Assembly (NCBI RefSeq): GCF_030463565.1
Contig: NC_134652.1
Span: 11,447,397-11,511,396, forward strand
DNA length: 64,000 nt
Source: Pelecanus crispus
Taxonomy: Eukaryota; Chordata; Aves; Pelecaniformes; Pelecanidae
Direction: 5' to 3'
Shown here: piece by piece, positions 47,846 to 60,800 of the stretch
Layout of the letters: every line of letters starts with the position of its first letter
Position numbering within the stretch: the stretch's first letter is position 1
Position numbers and translations under genes: made by a program
The notes under the pieces: generated by a model
The model's input: the letters and a program-made list of their open reading frames with translations, nothing else
Databases searched by the model: none
Told to the model about the DNA's origin: nothing

Positions 47846-50800
47846 TAATAACACTTACCTCCTTTCCTTCTCTAACACTAATTTAATACCTTTCTAAATG
47901 ATTACTTTGAATTCCTATAGCAAACCCCGCAAGTTAGATTTAAGGCATTTCTTCACTGGAGTGCTCCATCAGTATATATTTTCTGGTGTGGTCCTCTGAA
48001 AACGCACACCTTGCTTTGTATGGAGCCTTTTCCAATTCTGAATATCAACTGACCACATGAGTATGAGATGTGGCACATCTGTGGTCAGAAACCATCTTAT
48101 ATAGATTTACTAGAGGAATAGACAGAACAGAGAAGCAGAGAGAGTAGATCATGCTACTGACCACAAAGCTGCAAAATGGCATTCAGACTCTTTGATCATG
48201 CATTGTTCAGCTTCCAAATTTTGCAAGTACAGAGATGTGGAAGACTTTTTCTCCAGATCTGCCTGACCCAGGTTTTGAGATTTAGTAAGGCCTATATTAG
48301 AAAATAACTCATGTTTCAAAATATACTGGTGCTTACTTTGAGGGCTGATCATGAACAGATAACATATCTATGCTAGTGCTTGAAATATTAGTTAAAATAT
48401 AGTAACTAAGACATTTTTAGCATCAAGGACTCCTAGTGTAAACAAACTATGAATTTTTGCTCCATCTTTCATCATACCAGGATTACTGATGGAACCTCCT
48501 GGCCACATGTACTAATGATCTACCAGAGGAGCTGAAACTGAATGAGGAATGGCCAAAAATGTCAGCATGATCCCATGATGTAGGTTGGACTTGAGGCTGA
48601 TATTTGCCCCATAGTCCTCTTGGAAGACTGTTCCAGAAATTACTTCTTAACTGCATAGGAGCCTTCTCCAGTTTCCAATCTGGCCAGTGCTTCTCAAGTG
48701 GTTTGGTTTTTTTTTAATTTTATTCATTAACTTAATTAGCACCTGTTATGCCAACTTTATTTTACCTGAACTACTGTGACACTTTTAGTAAATCATGCTG
48801 ATGGATAGGTGTTCAAATTTGCCCAGTTTTTTAGGGTGGATGAAATGCTTTTTTGTAACTTTGTGTCTTAAAGACAGGTGGTTTAAAGACAAAAGCTGAT
48901 ATAACCTTCTTTTGTACCTCAGGTTAAATTGATTAGGTCCTACTGAAAGGCATCAATCATTTCTCTTCCCCAAAAGACCTGGCTCAGAACACCTCTGTCC
49001 TACAGCCTAGGGTACTTTGCTGCAGGGAATACGTAGTCTAATCTCTCACTGCAGGTAACCATAAAACAAACAAGAACCCTCCAGAAACCGCTGTTGCTTT
49101 ACCCCTCCTATGAAGAGAATGAAAGGGGAAAGTGCAGTAAGAATAAACAAGGCATATATGATCCTGCATTATCCTAAATCTGAAAGAGCTGTGGAGTGGC
49201 TCAGTCCTAAGCCCACAAACAGCTTTATGAAACTGGCCTTTCATGATATGCCCCATCTAATTTTCCTGAAGCAATGGTTGGTCATGTGTGAAATACCAAG
49301 CTAGTAATATGCGCTGTTCTTTTATAAAGGGGAAAGGCCAGAGCTGCAAAAACGTAATCTCTTTGCAAGAGATTATATCTTTTTCAAGACCTCTGCTATT
49401 CCAGGTGAATATCCTGGAATAATTAAGCAATTTAATAGTTTAGGGTATACACATAAAAATATTTCTTTTCTCATGAAGGTATAAGGTGCTTGGGAAAGTA
49501 TTAGGTTATGCTTCAAACAGTTAAAAAAAAAAAACTAAGTAGGATTTTATGTTGCGAGTTGGGTATCTGTTATTTAGTAACCGGAGAGTGTGCTTTTGCT
49601 GGGTCAGTTGGTATCGTGTTGCTCAAATGATCACTGATAGTTTGTGAAATCTAGCACTGCAATACAATTGTTGGCTGGCTCTTAGGACTTAAACAAGGAT
49701 ATTTTTCTGTCATTCCCAGATCCAGGACACACATAAGTGGGAGTGGGAAAAAATGCTTTTGTTTGGGAAACACACTGTGGTAAAATTCTGATTTGAATGT
49801 CAGAATTGGAATATAACAACAGGTGTAGCCAGATTAGTGCAAAGAGAAGGCCGAAGGCAAAAAATCACTCTTGTCAGGGTTCTCAGTTAATTTTGTAGTG
49901 CTGAAACAAAATTGATAGTTTACTTTTTGTTGATTGTGTCCATAGATGAAATTTCAGCTACATAAAGTTAATTATATATATCTATGATAAACTGAAGCCT
50001 GGAGACCTTGTATTTTTAGTGAGACTGACTTACAAAAACCCAGAAACATATCTAGACATCTACGGGAAGTTTTAGTTCCTGTTTATTTTTTGCAAAACCC
50101 AAATCAGCGAATCCATTTTGTTTGCCTGGGTAAATTGGGGTGAGGGGTGTTGCCCTTTGGAGATGGCTCTCTGTTGATCTGGAGAAGAGATAATCAAATA
50201 GGAGATTGGAAAATATTAGGGTTGTAAAGCCTTCATTGGAATATATGGCAATCTGCATCAGGATCGTTGCGTCAGGTCAGAACAGATGGCCCAACACTCT
50301 CCTAACCTTCCCAAGGTGTTTGCAAAAAATGTCCCCAAAATTCTGAGAAAATTTCCCAACCAACAGGTCTTCTGTCTTCCATGTCAAAGGTATTAAGACT
50401 CTTCTAGTGGCCCACATGGCAGCACCTTAATTAAAGTCTGAAATACCCGAAAATGAGGGGAGGGGTGGGATATCATGATTCAACACCTGGGTCACATAAT
50501 CTGTTGCAAAGACTCTTGAGCACTGGCAATTGAAAGAGCTGTCTGTGATCCCAACTTCCAATATCTACAGTGCTATAAATTATAAAGTATGACAAGTCTT
50601 TCTAAAACCAACAACTGCACAATAGAGCAAACCTGAACTGTGAAAACCGCCTCCTTTTGAGATACTGATGAAAGACTTGTCTAGCATCTCATAATAATTA
50701 GGGACTTTGTTATTCTAGAGCAATTTGCAATCCCTCAAGGATGAGTCACAGCAAATTTGATAAGATCACGATTTTGTGATTTTTTTTTGTGTGTGTGTGA

Positions 50801-51620
50801 TATGCCGTTTTTTCAAAATAGTCCATACTGCCCTCAGCTCTCAGATTTCTTTATTTCTATTCTTTGGTTGTTTCTTTGGAGGGATAGAAATCAGCTCTGC
50901 ATTCCTAGAGAGGGAACCAGATGAGAAGAAACTCATCTTCAGTCTGACATCTGTGGGGGAGTTGGCAACAAGTAGAAGTCCATTGGGCCTGATGTAAAAT
51001 AAAGCCATTAGTGAAACTTGAAATATCTGCAAACACAAAACTGGATGTATCCTTTATGTAACCAGAGTCCCCCACATGTACCGATTTTTAATGATTTACA
51101 GATGGATAATATTTTTGAGGTATCCAACAGTAGTTAGGGCCTAATTACAGTAAATTAGTTGTTTCAGCTGTGTTATTCTTCAGATAAAATCAACTCTTAG
51201 ATACAATGTCAGCTTTGCAAATACCCTCAACAAACAAAAGCAGAGAACTGAAAAATGTACCCCTTATTCACAGCAGGCATGGGGAAGCTTGCATTGCTAT
51301 GGCAGATAACTGCTTAAGGTGTGAGAATGGGAGAATCTTGTTCCAAATTCTGTCAGTCAGTGTTCCTAAATTAAAAATGCTGACAAATTCCTTTGGACAG
51401 TTAAGATTTTCTGATTTGTACGTAATACAAGTACGTGTGTAATCGCTTGATAGATAAAATGGTGCTAAGTTTGCAAGTGTAAAAGTTAGTTGTACTGGTT
51501 TTAACCCAGTAGTGCTTTCTGCTAGAACAGAAGCCTTTTTTTGTACTAATGTGAGTAACAAGTTCAAGGGAAAAGCTAGGAGCAGTTGGGGCTGAAATGC
51601 CCTTATCTTTTCAAAATTAC
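47846..51620. other. Intergenic; nothing recognisable
   Basis: AT-rich noncoding sequence. Open frames are short and give no homology that I recognise. Confidence 0.4.
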
Positions 51621-51623
51621 AGT

Positions 51624-51760
51624 AATAGAATCATAGAATGCTTTGGGTTGGAAGGGACCTTGAGAGATCATCGAGCCCAACCCCCCTGCAGTAAGCAGTA
51701 ACCTGCGAACTTGGCGTTATTAGCACCGTGTTCTAACCAACTGAGCTAACCCGGCTGGCT
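51624..51760 (-). mobile_element. tRNA-Ile-derived SINE with CR1-like tail (TguSINE1-like)
   Basis: Read on the minus strand, bases 51760-51700 match the 5' two-thirds of tRNA-Ile(AAT). These include A box TAGCTCAGTTGG, anticodon loop GCTAATAACGCCAAG and then GTTCGCAGGTT. A CR1-like 3' end follows (GGGTTGGGCTCGATGATCTC, AAGGTCCCTTCCAACCC) with the tail CATTCTATGATTCTATTA. The joined order head-to-tail is that of the songbird SINE, which borrows CR1 machinery for retroposition. The element is nearly full length, about 137 bases. Target duplications could not be fixed. It is not a working tRNA gene: the acceptor end and T-arm are replaced. Confidence 0.9.
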
Positions 51761-51779
51761 TAATAAATATAGTATTTGA

Positions 51780-51835
51780 GAAGAAATGAGAAGAAATGAC
51801 GAATACAAATGAGAAGAAATTACAGAAACACAATG
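51780..51835. repeat. Short degenerate repeat (AATGAGAAGAA units)
   Basis: Three or four imperfect copies of GAGAAGAAAT lie just beyond the head end of the SINE. They may have formed by local slippage. Confidence 0.6.
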
Positions 51836-52094
51836 TGCTGTATTACATAGGAGGGAGTCACTGTACTCAATGAATTTCGCATTTGTTCTCAAGATAAGGG
51901 AGATGAAATAGAAGAGAAGAAATCATTCGTCTTGAAAGGCGATATAAAGTGTACCCAAACCATTTCTACGTACAATCTTATCAGTCCATTTCATGGCCAC
52001 TTGCCACTCTCAGATGCTCTTAATACGTTGTATACCAGAGGCAATACTGCTGACATGGAGTTCTGCAACTGCCAAATTGCATATTCATTCTTCT

Positions 52095-52580
52095 TCATAG
52101 TCACGTGAGGTCGAGTTCGGTCGCTGCAAACAAAGAACCTTTGTCTGGATCTTTCCTCCCTCCTCACGCAGTTTTTGGTTTCCTAACTTTCGTAGCACTT
52201 CCCGGGTTGAAAGTTTCTTTTTAAAGAGGATGCTGTGTACTCTTTTGTAAACATGTCTCCATTACTGAAAGTGACATCATGGGAATCGCTGGAAGCGAGC
52301 TGGGAGCACAGACCCGGGGTAGAAGCGATGTACAAAGAAGGCCCCCTCGTCCTTTCTCCCTCCTCCTCCCCACAGCATTGTCTGGCAAACAGGTACTTTG
52401 TTGCACTCCATTGGAAGCATCATGAGGAATTTAAACATAGGAAGGACTAATCATTATTTAAAAAACGCCGAGTCCTGCCAGCTCTGTCTCATTTGCAGGC
52501 TGCTGTGCACGATGTGGTCAGCAGCTTATTCACACAAAGCCAGCGTTCTGCTGATTTGCCATCATATGCAAATTACCTCC
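52095..52580. promoter_or_regulatory. Candidate distal regulatory stretch upstream of GPAM
   Basis: It contains a palindromic E-box TCACGTGA (52101-52108) and an octamer ATGCAAAT (52566-52573). It also stands out from its surroundings by higher GC and several CpGs. It is about 4 kb ahead of the GPAM promoter. E-boxes of this type bind USF and SREBP, known activators of GPAM, but single motifs occur by chance, so this is inference only. Confidence 0.25.
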
Positions 52581-55554
52581 CTGCACTCATTGGCACGGTA
52601 AACACCTCGGTTTAAGAAGTTTAAAAAGATGGATTGCAAAACTTAGGCATGCTCTTGTTCCTACTGAGGTCAGTGGCAAGCCTCCCATTGACTTCAATGG
52701 AAGCAGGATAGAGTCTCTCTTTTCTGGAAGCGAGACCCAGCAGTATTTGAGCTTTTTGGAGCACATGCAGCTCGGAAGGTCTGTTCCTTTAGGGCATTCC
52801 AAAATTTTTCCCATTCGTTTGATTCCATGGCAACACAACATCACCTCCAAACTCTCAATACTGAAATGAGATTTTACTACTAAGTCTGAGGATTTATACA
52901 AGTGTGTCCTGTAAAAAGATCTTGCCGAGCTGCAGTTGCCATTGGACTAATTCTGCATCCTTTTCAGATTAGTGACAAAACTATCTCTGAATTTATTTTG
53001 TAATAAGCCAAGAATTTTCTAAGGTTAGAAAAACACGAAAACTGCTTTACAATCATACCAGAAACAACTTTTTTTTTGATTACACAGAATCACTATGTTT
53101 GAGTAAAACACTGTATCTATTTACTATTCTTTTCAAAACAGTCTAGAGAACAACCTAAGCAGTTTGCTGAGAAATTATTCTAAAGTCAGACTCTAGAAAC
53201 TGTATAAAATGATGATAAAGACACTGAGGCTTTTATTCTGATTTCTGTATTACTTCTATCACAGAAACAATTATTTTGCAACCTGAAAAATATACCAGTG
53301 TAAAAGCATGCAAGAAAAAAGCATGCCAAAAGATCCATATTAGATTCTGAATGTACTGTAGTTCATCTTTTAGAGAGGGAAGCAAAGCAGACAAGCTTGC
53401 TTTACATTCAGTGGCTCCGAGTTTGCTCTGAGCTACATTATAGCATGCTGAAACTCAGCGCACTGTTTGATCCCCTATTTTGATGCATGGAAGGGGAAAA
53501 AAAATCTAAGTGATTCCATGCCTAGAGAAGGTACAGTTGTGTGTAAGCAATATCGATCGTCCTTTATAATGTAAAGTACCTGCTAAGAAGTTCCCAAGTA
53601 ACAATACAAATGCAGTGGAGCGATGAAATTATTAGACAACGCTAATAAGAATTTTAACTGCCTTACGTTTCATGCATTTTCTTAGACTCTAGATGTAACC
53701 GTTCATTGCCATCTCTGTTATATGCAGTTTTCATGGAATCCAGTTGTTGAATCATCTCCTCCAATGTGATTTCTGAGATAATTCTGGCACTTTAGTCCCA
53801 GCTCTGGCTTCCCCCATTGTACACAGTCTTACATAGACAGACCCATCCTGGAAGCAATGATCAGGATGTGGGCTGCAGCATTATATTGGGACTTTGACTA
53901 CTTCTGTGATCTGCTCTTTATGCAAAGAGAGTTCCAAAAATGCATGATGTAACACCGGATTTCACTTTTCTGGAGTTCAGAGTTGCCCTTTCTGATGCTT
54001 CTGATGCAACTCCACGCAATCCTGAGTGTGGGATGTGGCCCTGCTGACCGGCTGAGCCGCAGGATCAGAGACGGACGTCTCCCCCTCTGGCCTCCACAAC
54101 TCCGCCAAGTCAATGAGATGTTCATTATGCAAGCGAGGCTGAGATGAGGGTGTAATAACTGAGATCACACAAATCTGACAGTAGCACTGTGACTCTCTGT
54201 TGGTGAAACCCTTATGTATTTTCTTTCCATATAGATGGCCTCCTGGGCTAGGCTGTGATTAGCGAAGCAGTTACAAATCCATTTAGCCGCAGTAGACCCA
54301 GATGAAAGCAGAATCTGCCCCCTCTTTCCCGGCTGACCTTCAGTAAGTCAATTCAAGAAAAAGTTGATACTGAGTCAAAAGCTTTGTTATAAAGCTGGAG
54401 AGTTACGGGCTTGTATTGCAGAAGTGGCCAGAGATTCTGGCTATGTTGCTTTTCAAGACTTAAACTTGGAAGTGGGTGTTTGGCACTATTTCAACCAACT
54501 CTCCTTCATGAGAACAGACACACAGAACCACTAATCAGATCTGAAATTATTGGCCCAGACGATGAGAACACTGGGAGAAAATTTTAGTACGTGAAAGTGC
54601 TGTAAGAAATACAATTACACGTTGTTCTTTCTCCGTACAAAATACAATGCCCTAGAAAATGGTGCTTTGCTATACACTGTGCTGCACTGTGTATTATGCA
54701 GAAATACAAACTTTTATATGAGTTGTACATTTCACTAGATCACATCTTATTGTATTTTTGTGATTTGAAAATTAGATGTCTCATATTCCAAAGTCCACCT
54801 TGCAATGAAACAGAGGGACTTTTCTTGCTAAACGGAGGAAAATTCAGATCCAAAAATCTCTTCTGACCCACAAACTGCAGAACGCTCTTTGTACAGTACC
54901 AGCTCTGACATCCCAGTGATACTGCCCGGGAGGTGCTCAGTTGTGGGAAGGAGGGCGACTCGCATATGCGTGCAGCAGTTCGGGTTTTGTCTATCAAATC
55001 TCATGCATTTTCTGTGTGAAAAGCACCTGTAATTCTTACTTAACAATTCTCATTTGTAATAAATTCAAAATGACATCTAGAAGTGAGACCTCTAGAAGGA
55101 GAATACCTCCTTGGGTTACTTAAATTTGTAAGCAGAATGTTTGCATTAGAGTAAAGTGATGCCTTGTATTTTGTCACTTTATTCCTGTGGCACGCTGTTT
55201 TGAGTAACGGTGAAGACTCGGACGCTGAAAGAAGGAATGTAGGTGCTAGCCTTTCCGTAGGTCTGTAACTCAATTTGAGCCACAGAAAGACTATCTTTAA
55301 ATAGCCCAAGACCGCCAAAGCCAAAAAATACTCTCAGCCCATGTTTGTTTATATGCAGCAATCTCAATCAACATTTGCTTTTGCACTCAGTGAAAGGCAA
55401 ACTGGCACTGCTGCAAGGCCAGGTAGGCAGATCGATACCCGTCCCGAATTTTCTGCGAGCGTTCATTTCTACAGCCCCTCCGCTGCAGCCCGGAGTCGCC
55501 GCAGTCCCATAAACACGGTTTTACGTAACTTTTCCCCGTGTTTTGCTTTTTAGC

Positions 55555-56480
55555 AGCTCTGATTTGAGCGCGAAGCGGCCGTCAGCCCCGTCCGCCGCCG
55601 GTGTGGAGGAGGAACCGGCTGTTCGGCCGTGCCCCGGCGCCCGCGGCGGCTGCAGCCGGGGACACCGAGGGGGAGCGGCCGCGCCGGGCTGCGGTTCGGC
55701 GCCGGGGCGGCCGCAGCTGCTCAGGGCGGCGCCGGTGCCGGCGTGGGGACGGCGGCCGCAGCGGGTGCGCGGCGGCCTAAAGGCGCCGCCGGGGAGCGGG
55801 AGGGCAGCGGCGGGGCCCCGGGCCTGCGGCACCCGGCGAGGCGCTGGCGGCCGCGGCGCTGGGCGGGAGGCGGCGGGCCCGCACCATGGCGACGGGCGCT
55901 CAGGAACTCGCGTCAGGCCCGGCGCCGGCGGGCGGAGGGGCAGGGGGGCAGCGGCCGCCGCGGAGCCCAGGGTGCGGGCAGGGGCCGCCGCGGGAGCCGC
56001 AGCCGGAGCCGGGGCGGGAGCCGGCGCCGGGGGTTCTGCCCCTGACGGCGGGGCGGGGCGGGGCGAGGGGCTGCCGCGTGGCGGGCGGGGGCGGGCCGGC
56101 GGCGGAGCGCGGAGCCGGGGCTGCGCGGCGCGGCGGAGCGGCCGGGCCGGCTGCGGGGGGTGCGTGCGGCGGCGCCCTCGGAGCGGCGGAGGCGGCGGCG
56201 CCGCCGCCGGACCCCGCGGCTGCCGTGAGGCCGAGCGGGGCGGGCGCGGGGAGCTTCGGCCGTCCCCGCGGGGGCTCGGCGGCCGGGGCCGGGCCCTGCT
56301 CGGCGTTGCCGGGGACGCCGGGCGGCCGGCAGCCGCGCTGAGCCGCCCCGCTCCGCTGTTATTTATAGCAGGTGTGGAGGCTGCGGGCGCCGGAGCCCGC
56401 TGCCAGCCCGTGAGGATGGCGTGCGGCTGCAGCGCGGCAGCCTGAGCGCCGCGGCGGGGGGCGGCCACCCGCGAGGGCAG
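55555..56480. promoter_or_regulatory. GPAM: CpG island, promoter of GPAM
   Basis: A stretch of more than 900 bases is extremely rich in G, C and CpG, in sharp contrast to the AT-rich flanks. It contains a run of GC boxes GGCGGGGCGGGGCGGGGCG (56048-56066) and others near 56083. It ends about 1.4 kb ahead of the first GPAM coding exon, with GPAM downstream on the plus strand. Long open frames on both strands here come from the lack of AT-rich stop codons. Confidence 0.9.
56360..56367 (+). promoter_or_regulatory. GPAM: TATA-like element at the edge of the CpG island
   Basis: TATTTATA is an isolated AT-rich octamer inside otherwise almost pure GC sequence. It is placed about 30 bases ahead of a plausible first exon of GPAM. 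CpG-island promoters often start at several sites, so this may be only one of them. Confidence 0.35.
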
Positions 56481-56492
56481 GATTTGCGAGAG
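56392..56492 (+). other. GPAM: Putative noncoding first exon of GPAM
   Basis: The start is inferred from the TATA-like element. The end is a good donor, GAG|GTGGGT (GT at 56493-56494). It would join the acceptor at 57870 after a 1.4-kb intron. It holds a short upstream frame, ATG at 56416 to TGA at 56445 (nine codons). There is no transcript evidence. Confidence 0.35.
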
Positions 56493-57801
56493 GTGGGTAT
56501 AAACTTGCTGTTCCTCAAACAGCCTTCTCATTACGGATTTTTTAAAGTTCATCTTTCCTGCGTGCCGGCGCAGCCAAGGTCACCTTGAGCACAGTTGGAG
56601 GACGCGCTTCGCTTTCGCCGCTTAGGTGTTCGTTCGTGAGCCTTTTTGTGTGTCCGTGGGGTGGTTCAGATATTCATTTGCCTGAGCGCTAATTAAAAAA
56701 TAAAAAGGCAAATTGAGTGTAAGAGCCAGCAAACTGAAAAGGATAACTTACGTACTTAGGCTGCGTAAAGACAAGCATGTGCTCGAACTCCAGTTCGTAT
56801 TGGGAGCTCTGCACCCGGAGGTGTTACGGGAGAGGTTGGTGTCTGCTTGGGGAGGGCGGTGGGAAGGACAAAATATTGGACTAAAGTTTTAGGCCGTGCT
56901 CTTGCAAATGTCAGCACACAGGGTAGGCACAGCCTCGTACCTGATGGCTCGTGGCTTGGCTGTGCTGTAGGTTTCTTTGTGGCGACAGATGGAAGAAGCG
57001 GTGTTGCCACTTGGCAGGTTCGCTAGAGGAAAATGCCGGGATTCCTATTTTGATGGCTCTCCATAATAAAGCAGTTTAATTTGTAGTCCCTTGCAGATAT
57101 GCAATACAACGCTTAGCTGGTTTGCTATGTTCGGCCTACTTTCTTTTTTCTTTGGCTGAGGAAGAGTTATTTAGTGTGCTTATTTTGTGAACTATACAAC
57201 TTCCATTTTAAAATAATAGTGCAAGTTTAGACTTCGTTACTGCTTTTTAATCCCACAAGCCTGTGATGTCGCTTCTGTCAGCAGCATGCTCAGATTTAGG
57301 GGTGTGCTTTTGTGTAGAGCACTCCTTCCTCCGAGGAGTTTGCAAACTGGTTTGGCTACAGCTAGATCAGACACATAAAATACACTGTGAGATAGGATTG
57401 GCAGAGAACATTAATGAAATTTTCTGTAGATAATAGGTGTCCTTGAGAAGCAAGTGATGAAAGAGTGAGGTCATGGAGTGCAAGAGAATAGTAAACTTTT
57501 GAAAGTGGCTGAAATGTGTATCCTTGTGGCTGAGTGGTTTAAACCATGCAGTGAAGAGCAGTGGAAAAGTGTAAAGAGGCTATACTGACCTGTAATGGGA
57601 CGAAGAGCAGGGAGAGAAAAATGTGCAGGTAGCTGATTGGTATGCTGTATTTATGGAAATCAAATGTGCTGGTTTTTTCATCATGTTAAAATCATGCTGG
57701 TTTCTGACTGCAGTGAAACTTCTTTAGAGCCTAACTTTCACTGAAAGGTGCAAAAATACCAGTTTGCTCATTTATTGCTAGATATCCATCACTGAAATTA
57801 T

Positions 57802-57860
57802 GCGTGTGTATATATGTTTCTGGGTATATGTGTGTGTATATATATATGTATGTATGTTAT
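57802..57860. repeat. TG/TA dinucleotide repeat
   Basis: An alternating GTGTGTATATAT-type tract ends about 10 bases ahead of the acceptor of the first GPAM coding exon. It is interrupted by short non-repeat bases. Confidence 0.85.
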
Positions 57861-57899
57861 TATTTTGCAGCTTCTGATCTTCAGTTCAACTCCTGTGTC

Positions 57900-60800
57900 A
57901 TGGATGAAACTGCTTTGTCCCTTGGAACAATAGATGTTTCCTATTTGTCCACCTCAGCAGAGTGCAGTATCAGTAGATGTAAGCATTCCAGTGAAGAATG
58001 GGTAAGTAAAAATTGTGAATGTTACTGGCCATATTTATCTTATTTTTTCTTCAGGTCTAAGGTGGACTTTTTTTTGTTATTATGCAGAATGAAGATAAGG
58101 CATCACCTCTCTCATGCATGATACAGTTTGGTTTTAATTTAACTTGAAATGTAAGGAGGAACCAGTAGTTCAGTGCTGTGCCAAAGGCTGATGTTGCTAG
58201 AAAAGAAAAACCCTATCAAACCCTATTGATAGTCTTACAGTCTCCTGGTGTGATGTTACTAATCATTTTATATAGCAGTAAACATGCAGAATCCCACTCT
58301 GGAGTAGACTGAGGTCAAACAGAAAGTCAAATAGAAAGCTCATTGCTGTTCTGAAGGATGTAGTTTGAAGTGCACAAGTGAAAAGGAGCATGAAGCTAAA
58401 GATGCATGGTCATGTAGCCATTGTAGCTGCAGCTTTTCGTGTAATACAGGAGGCAGAGAAAATTTGGTGGATATAAATAAGGAGCCTATTAAAAGTCTGT
58501 GTCCTCTGAGTGAGTCTTGGGGTTTGGAGGAGACAAAGCGGGCAGTGAGCAGAGAGGGCTGAGTGGAGCAAAAAGAGCCACATGGGGACTGGGCTGGTAC
58601 TGGTTGGTTTAGAAGCATAGGTCAGGAAGAATTAGACAGGGCTCTGGAGAGGAGGAGTTTGAACTCGGTACAGAAGAGGAGTTGGAGACATGGTCAGAGT
58701 TGAGGGAAAGGACAGATGTCCTGGCAGCTGGCTTTTCTGTATAGCTAGATGTAAGGTACATCAGACAGCAAGCTGCGGTAACCAAGAGATCTGTGAGAGA
58801 GCGGGATAAAGGCAGGTGAGACAGAAGAGATAGGAAGGAGGTTTTGTAAGAAAGCAGTGGTGAGTTCAGTCAGGGCTTGGAGGCAAGCAGAAGACAACAG
58901 TGTTGTTACAAAACTGGTTAATTTTGGAGTTAACATTATGGAAGGTGATAGAGAAGAGGTTGGGCCAGGCTTAGCATCTTGATGCTTGTTTGTTTCAGGT
59001 AGGAGACTTAGCCAATGCATAATAATCAATTCATACTGCTTGCCAAATGTGATAAATGCACATTTTAGTTTTTAGGCATCTTCAGCGTTGCTTTTGACTT
59101 TCTGGTTGTTTCTCACTGGGCTGGTTTTCTAGCTGAGTGTGTGATGATCTGTTTGTGTGTTTTCCAACCCTTATGCTGGTTTAAGGTATTGGTTGTACCC
59201 TGCTTCTCTTCCACTTAAATGTGCTATTTTAAACAACGTTTTGGTTTGGTTTGTTTCTGTAACTTCCCTTTTAATAAAAACTTAGAATATGTGGTTCAGA
59301 AAACAGCAATCCAGTGCTTATTGTCAGGCAGGCAATAACTCAGTAGAGTTTAATGGGAACAATCAATGTCTTTGTAAAAATTGTAGTAAAGTATATTTTT
59401 ACTAATAACATAAATAATGTGTTCTGTGAATGCAGTTATTTTGGATTTTTTGGTTCTGTAGTCTTCAGAAAGACAACTTAACATCGGAGAAGGCACAGTG
59501 GTTCCTTCTTTCATATCACTTTGCATGAAACTGCTGAAAAAGAGCATACAGAGCCAAAGGAGTTAATATTTTGCATACATTCAGTCTTCTTGCAATTTTA
59601 CAGGGTGATGTCCAGTAAAAGCTTAAAACATTGCTCATATTACAAGTACCCTTACATTATTGAGAGTGTAATTTACTGTTAACTTCTTACACTTTTCTCA
59701 GCTGTCAGTTCCCTTGCTGTTTCTTATTAGAGTTATTATTTATTTTAAATTTTTTTGTGTCAACAAATGCTGCAGTGCTTAAGGTACATAAGTACAACAC
59801 TGTGATTTTGCTTTTATTTTTTAAAATCACATCATCTGGAGATAGTTAATTTATTTTAGAAAAATCTTGGGAAAATTTGTGTTAGTTTTATGTAATTTGG
59901 GGGGGGTAATTTTTTTTTTTTTTTTTTTTTTTTTTGTGTCCGGCAACTCTTCGTGCTCAAAGTTTTCACATACCTAGTAAAGCGCATGTTTCTGGATATT
60001 TACACAGTGGTCTTTTGTTCTGCAGGGAGAGTGTAATTCTAGGCCTACTCTCTTCCGATCTGCCACTTTAAAATGGAAGGAGACTCTGTTGAGCAGAAAA
60101 AGGCCGTTTGTGGGACGATGTTGCTACGTGTGCACTCCCCAGAGCTGGGTAAGAAGATTATGGACTGGATTATGTTTGACAATAATGCATAGTTGCAGCG
60201 TAATGAAGTTTCAGTAGTTTTCTTACTTTCAGAATTAAGGTCACAGTGTTCTTACTTCATCAAGGAATATAGTTTTTCACCATTGTTTGTGGTTATATTT
60301 TTTTTGTCATGGAATTAATGGATGACACAGACCTATTGTGATGCTTTGTCTCCTGCTTTTCAGTGCAGACTTATTCCTTGCACAAAACTCTCCAGCTCCT
60401 CAGAATTAGCGCTAGGAAATTGTATGGAAAAAAATTACCTGCTCTGCTAGATCAATAATGGGAATTTGGTGCTTATGAAAGTGTTAAGGCTTACTTTTAG
60501 GACACTTAATTCTCGATCCACAGAATAAGTACAGTTTTGAAAGTAAGCAATATGCTTCAAACTTGAAGAGATCAATCCTGTGCTTGAGGAGACAGGTTGG
60601 TTTTCTACACCTGGCTGATTCCTGGCTTTTCAGTCCAGCCTGGAAACCAGGAGTGCCAGTTAGGATAGTGGGGATATTTGTCTGCTGGGAACAGTGTCAA
60701 GATGGTGGCTCTAGAGGGGTTGTGCAAGCTGATTTAAAATGTGAACTTTATTGAACTGCATTGGGCAGGCTTTCTGTAAGCTGAAGATGCAAAATGCTGA

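Noticed and set aside
51700-51760. A tRNA-Ile gene on the minus strand
   Set aside because: The A box and anticodon loop are good, but the T-arm and 3' acceptor strand are replaced by a CR1-like tail. It is the head of a SINE.
55521-56552. A 343-codon open frame on the minus strand and a 300-codon frame on the plus strand (55543-56445)
   Set aside because: Both are Ala/Pro/Arg/Gly-rich translations of a CpG island, where stop codons are rare by composition. They overlap each other and lack any domain.
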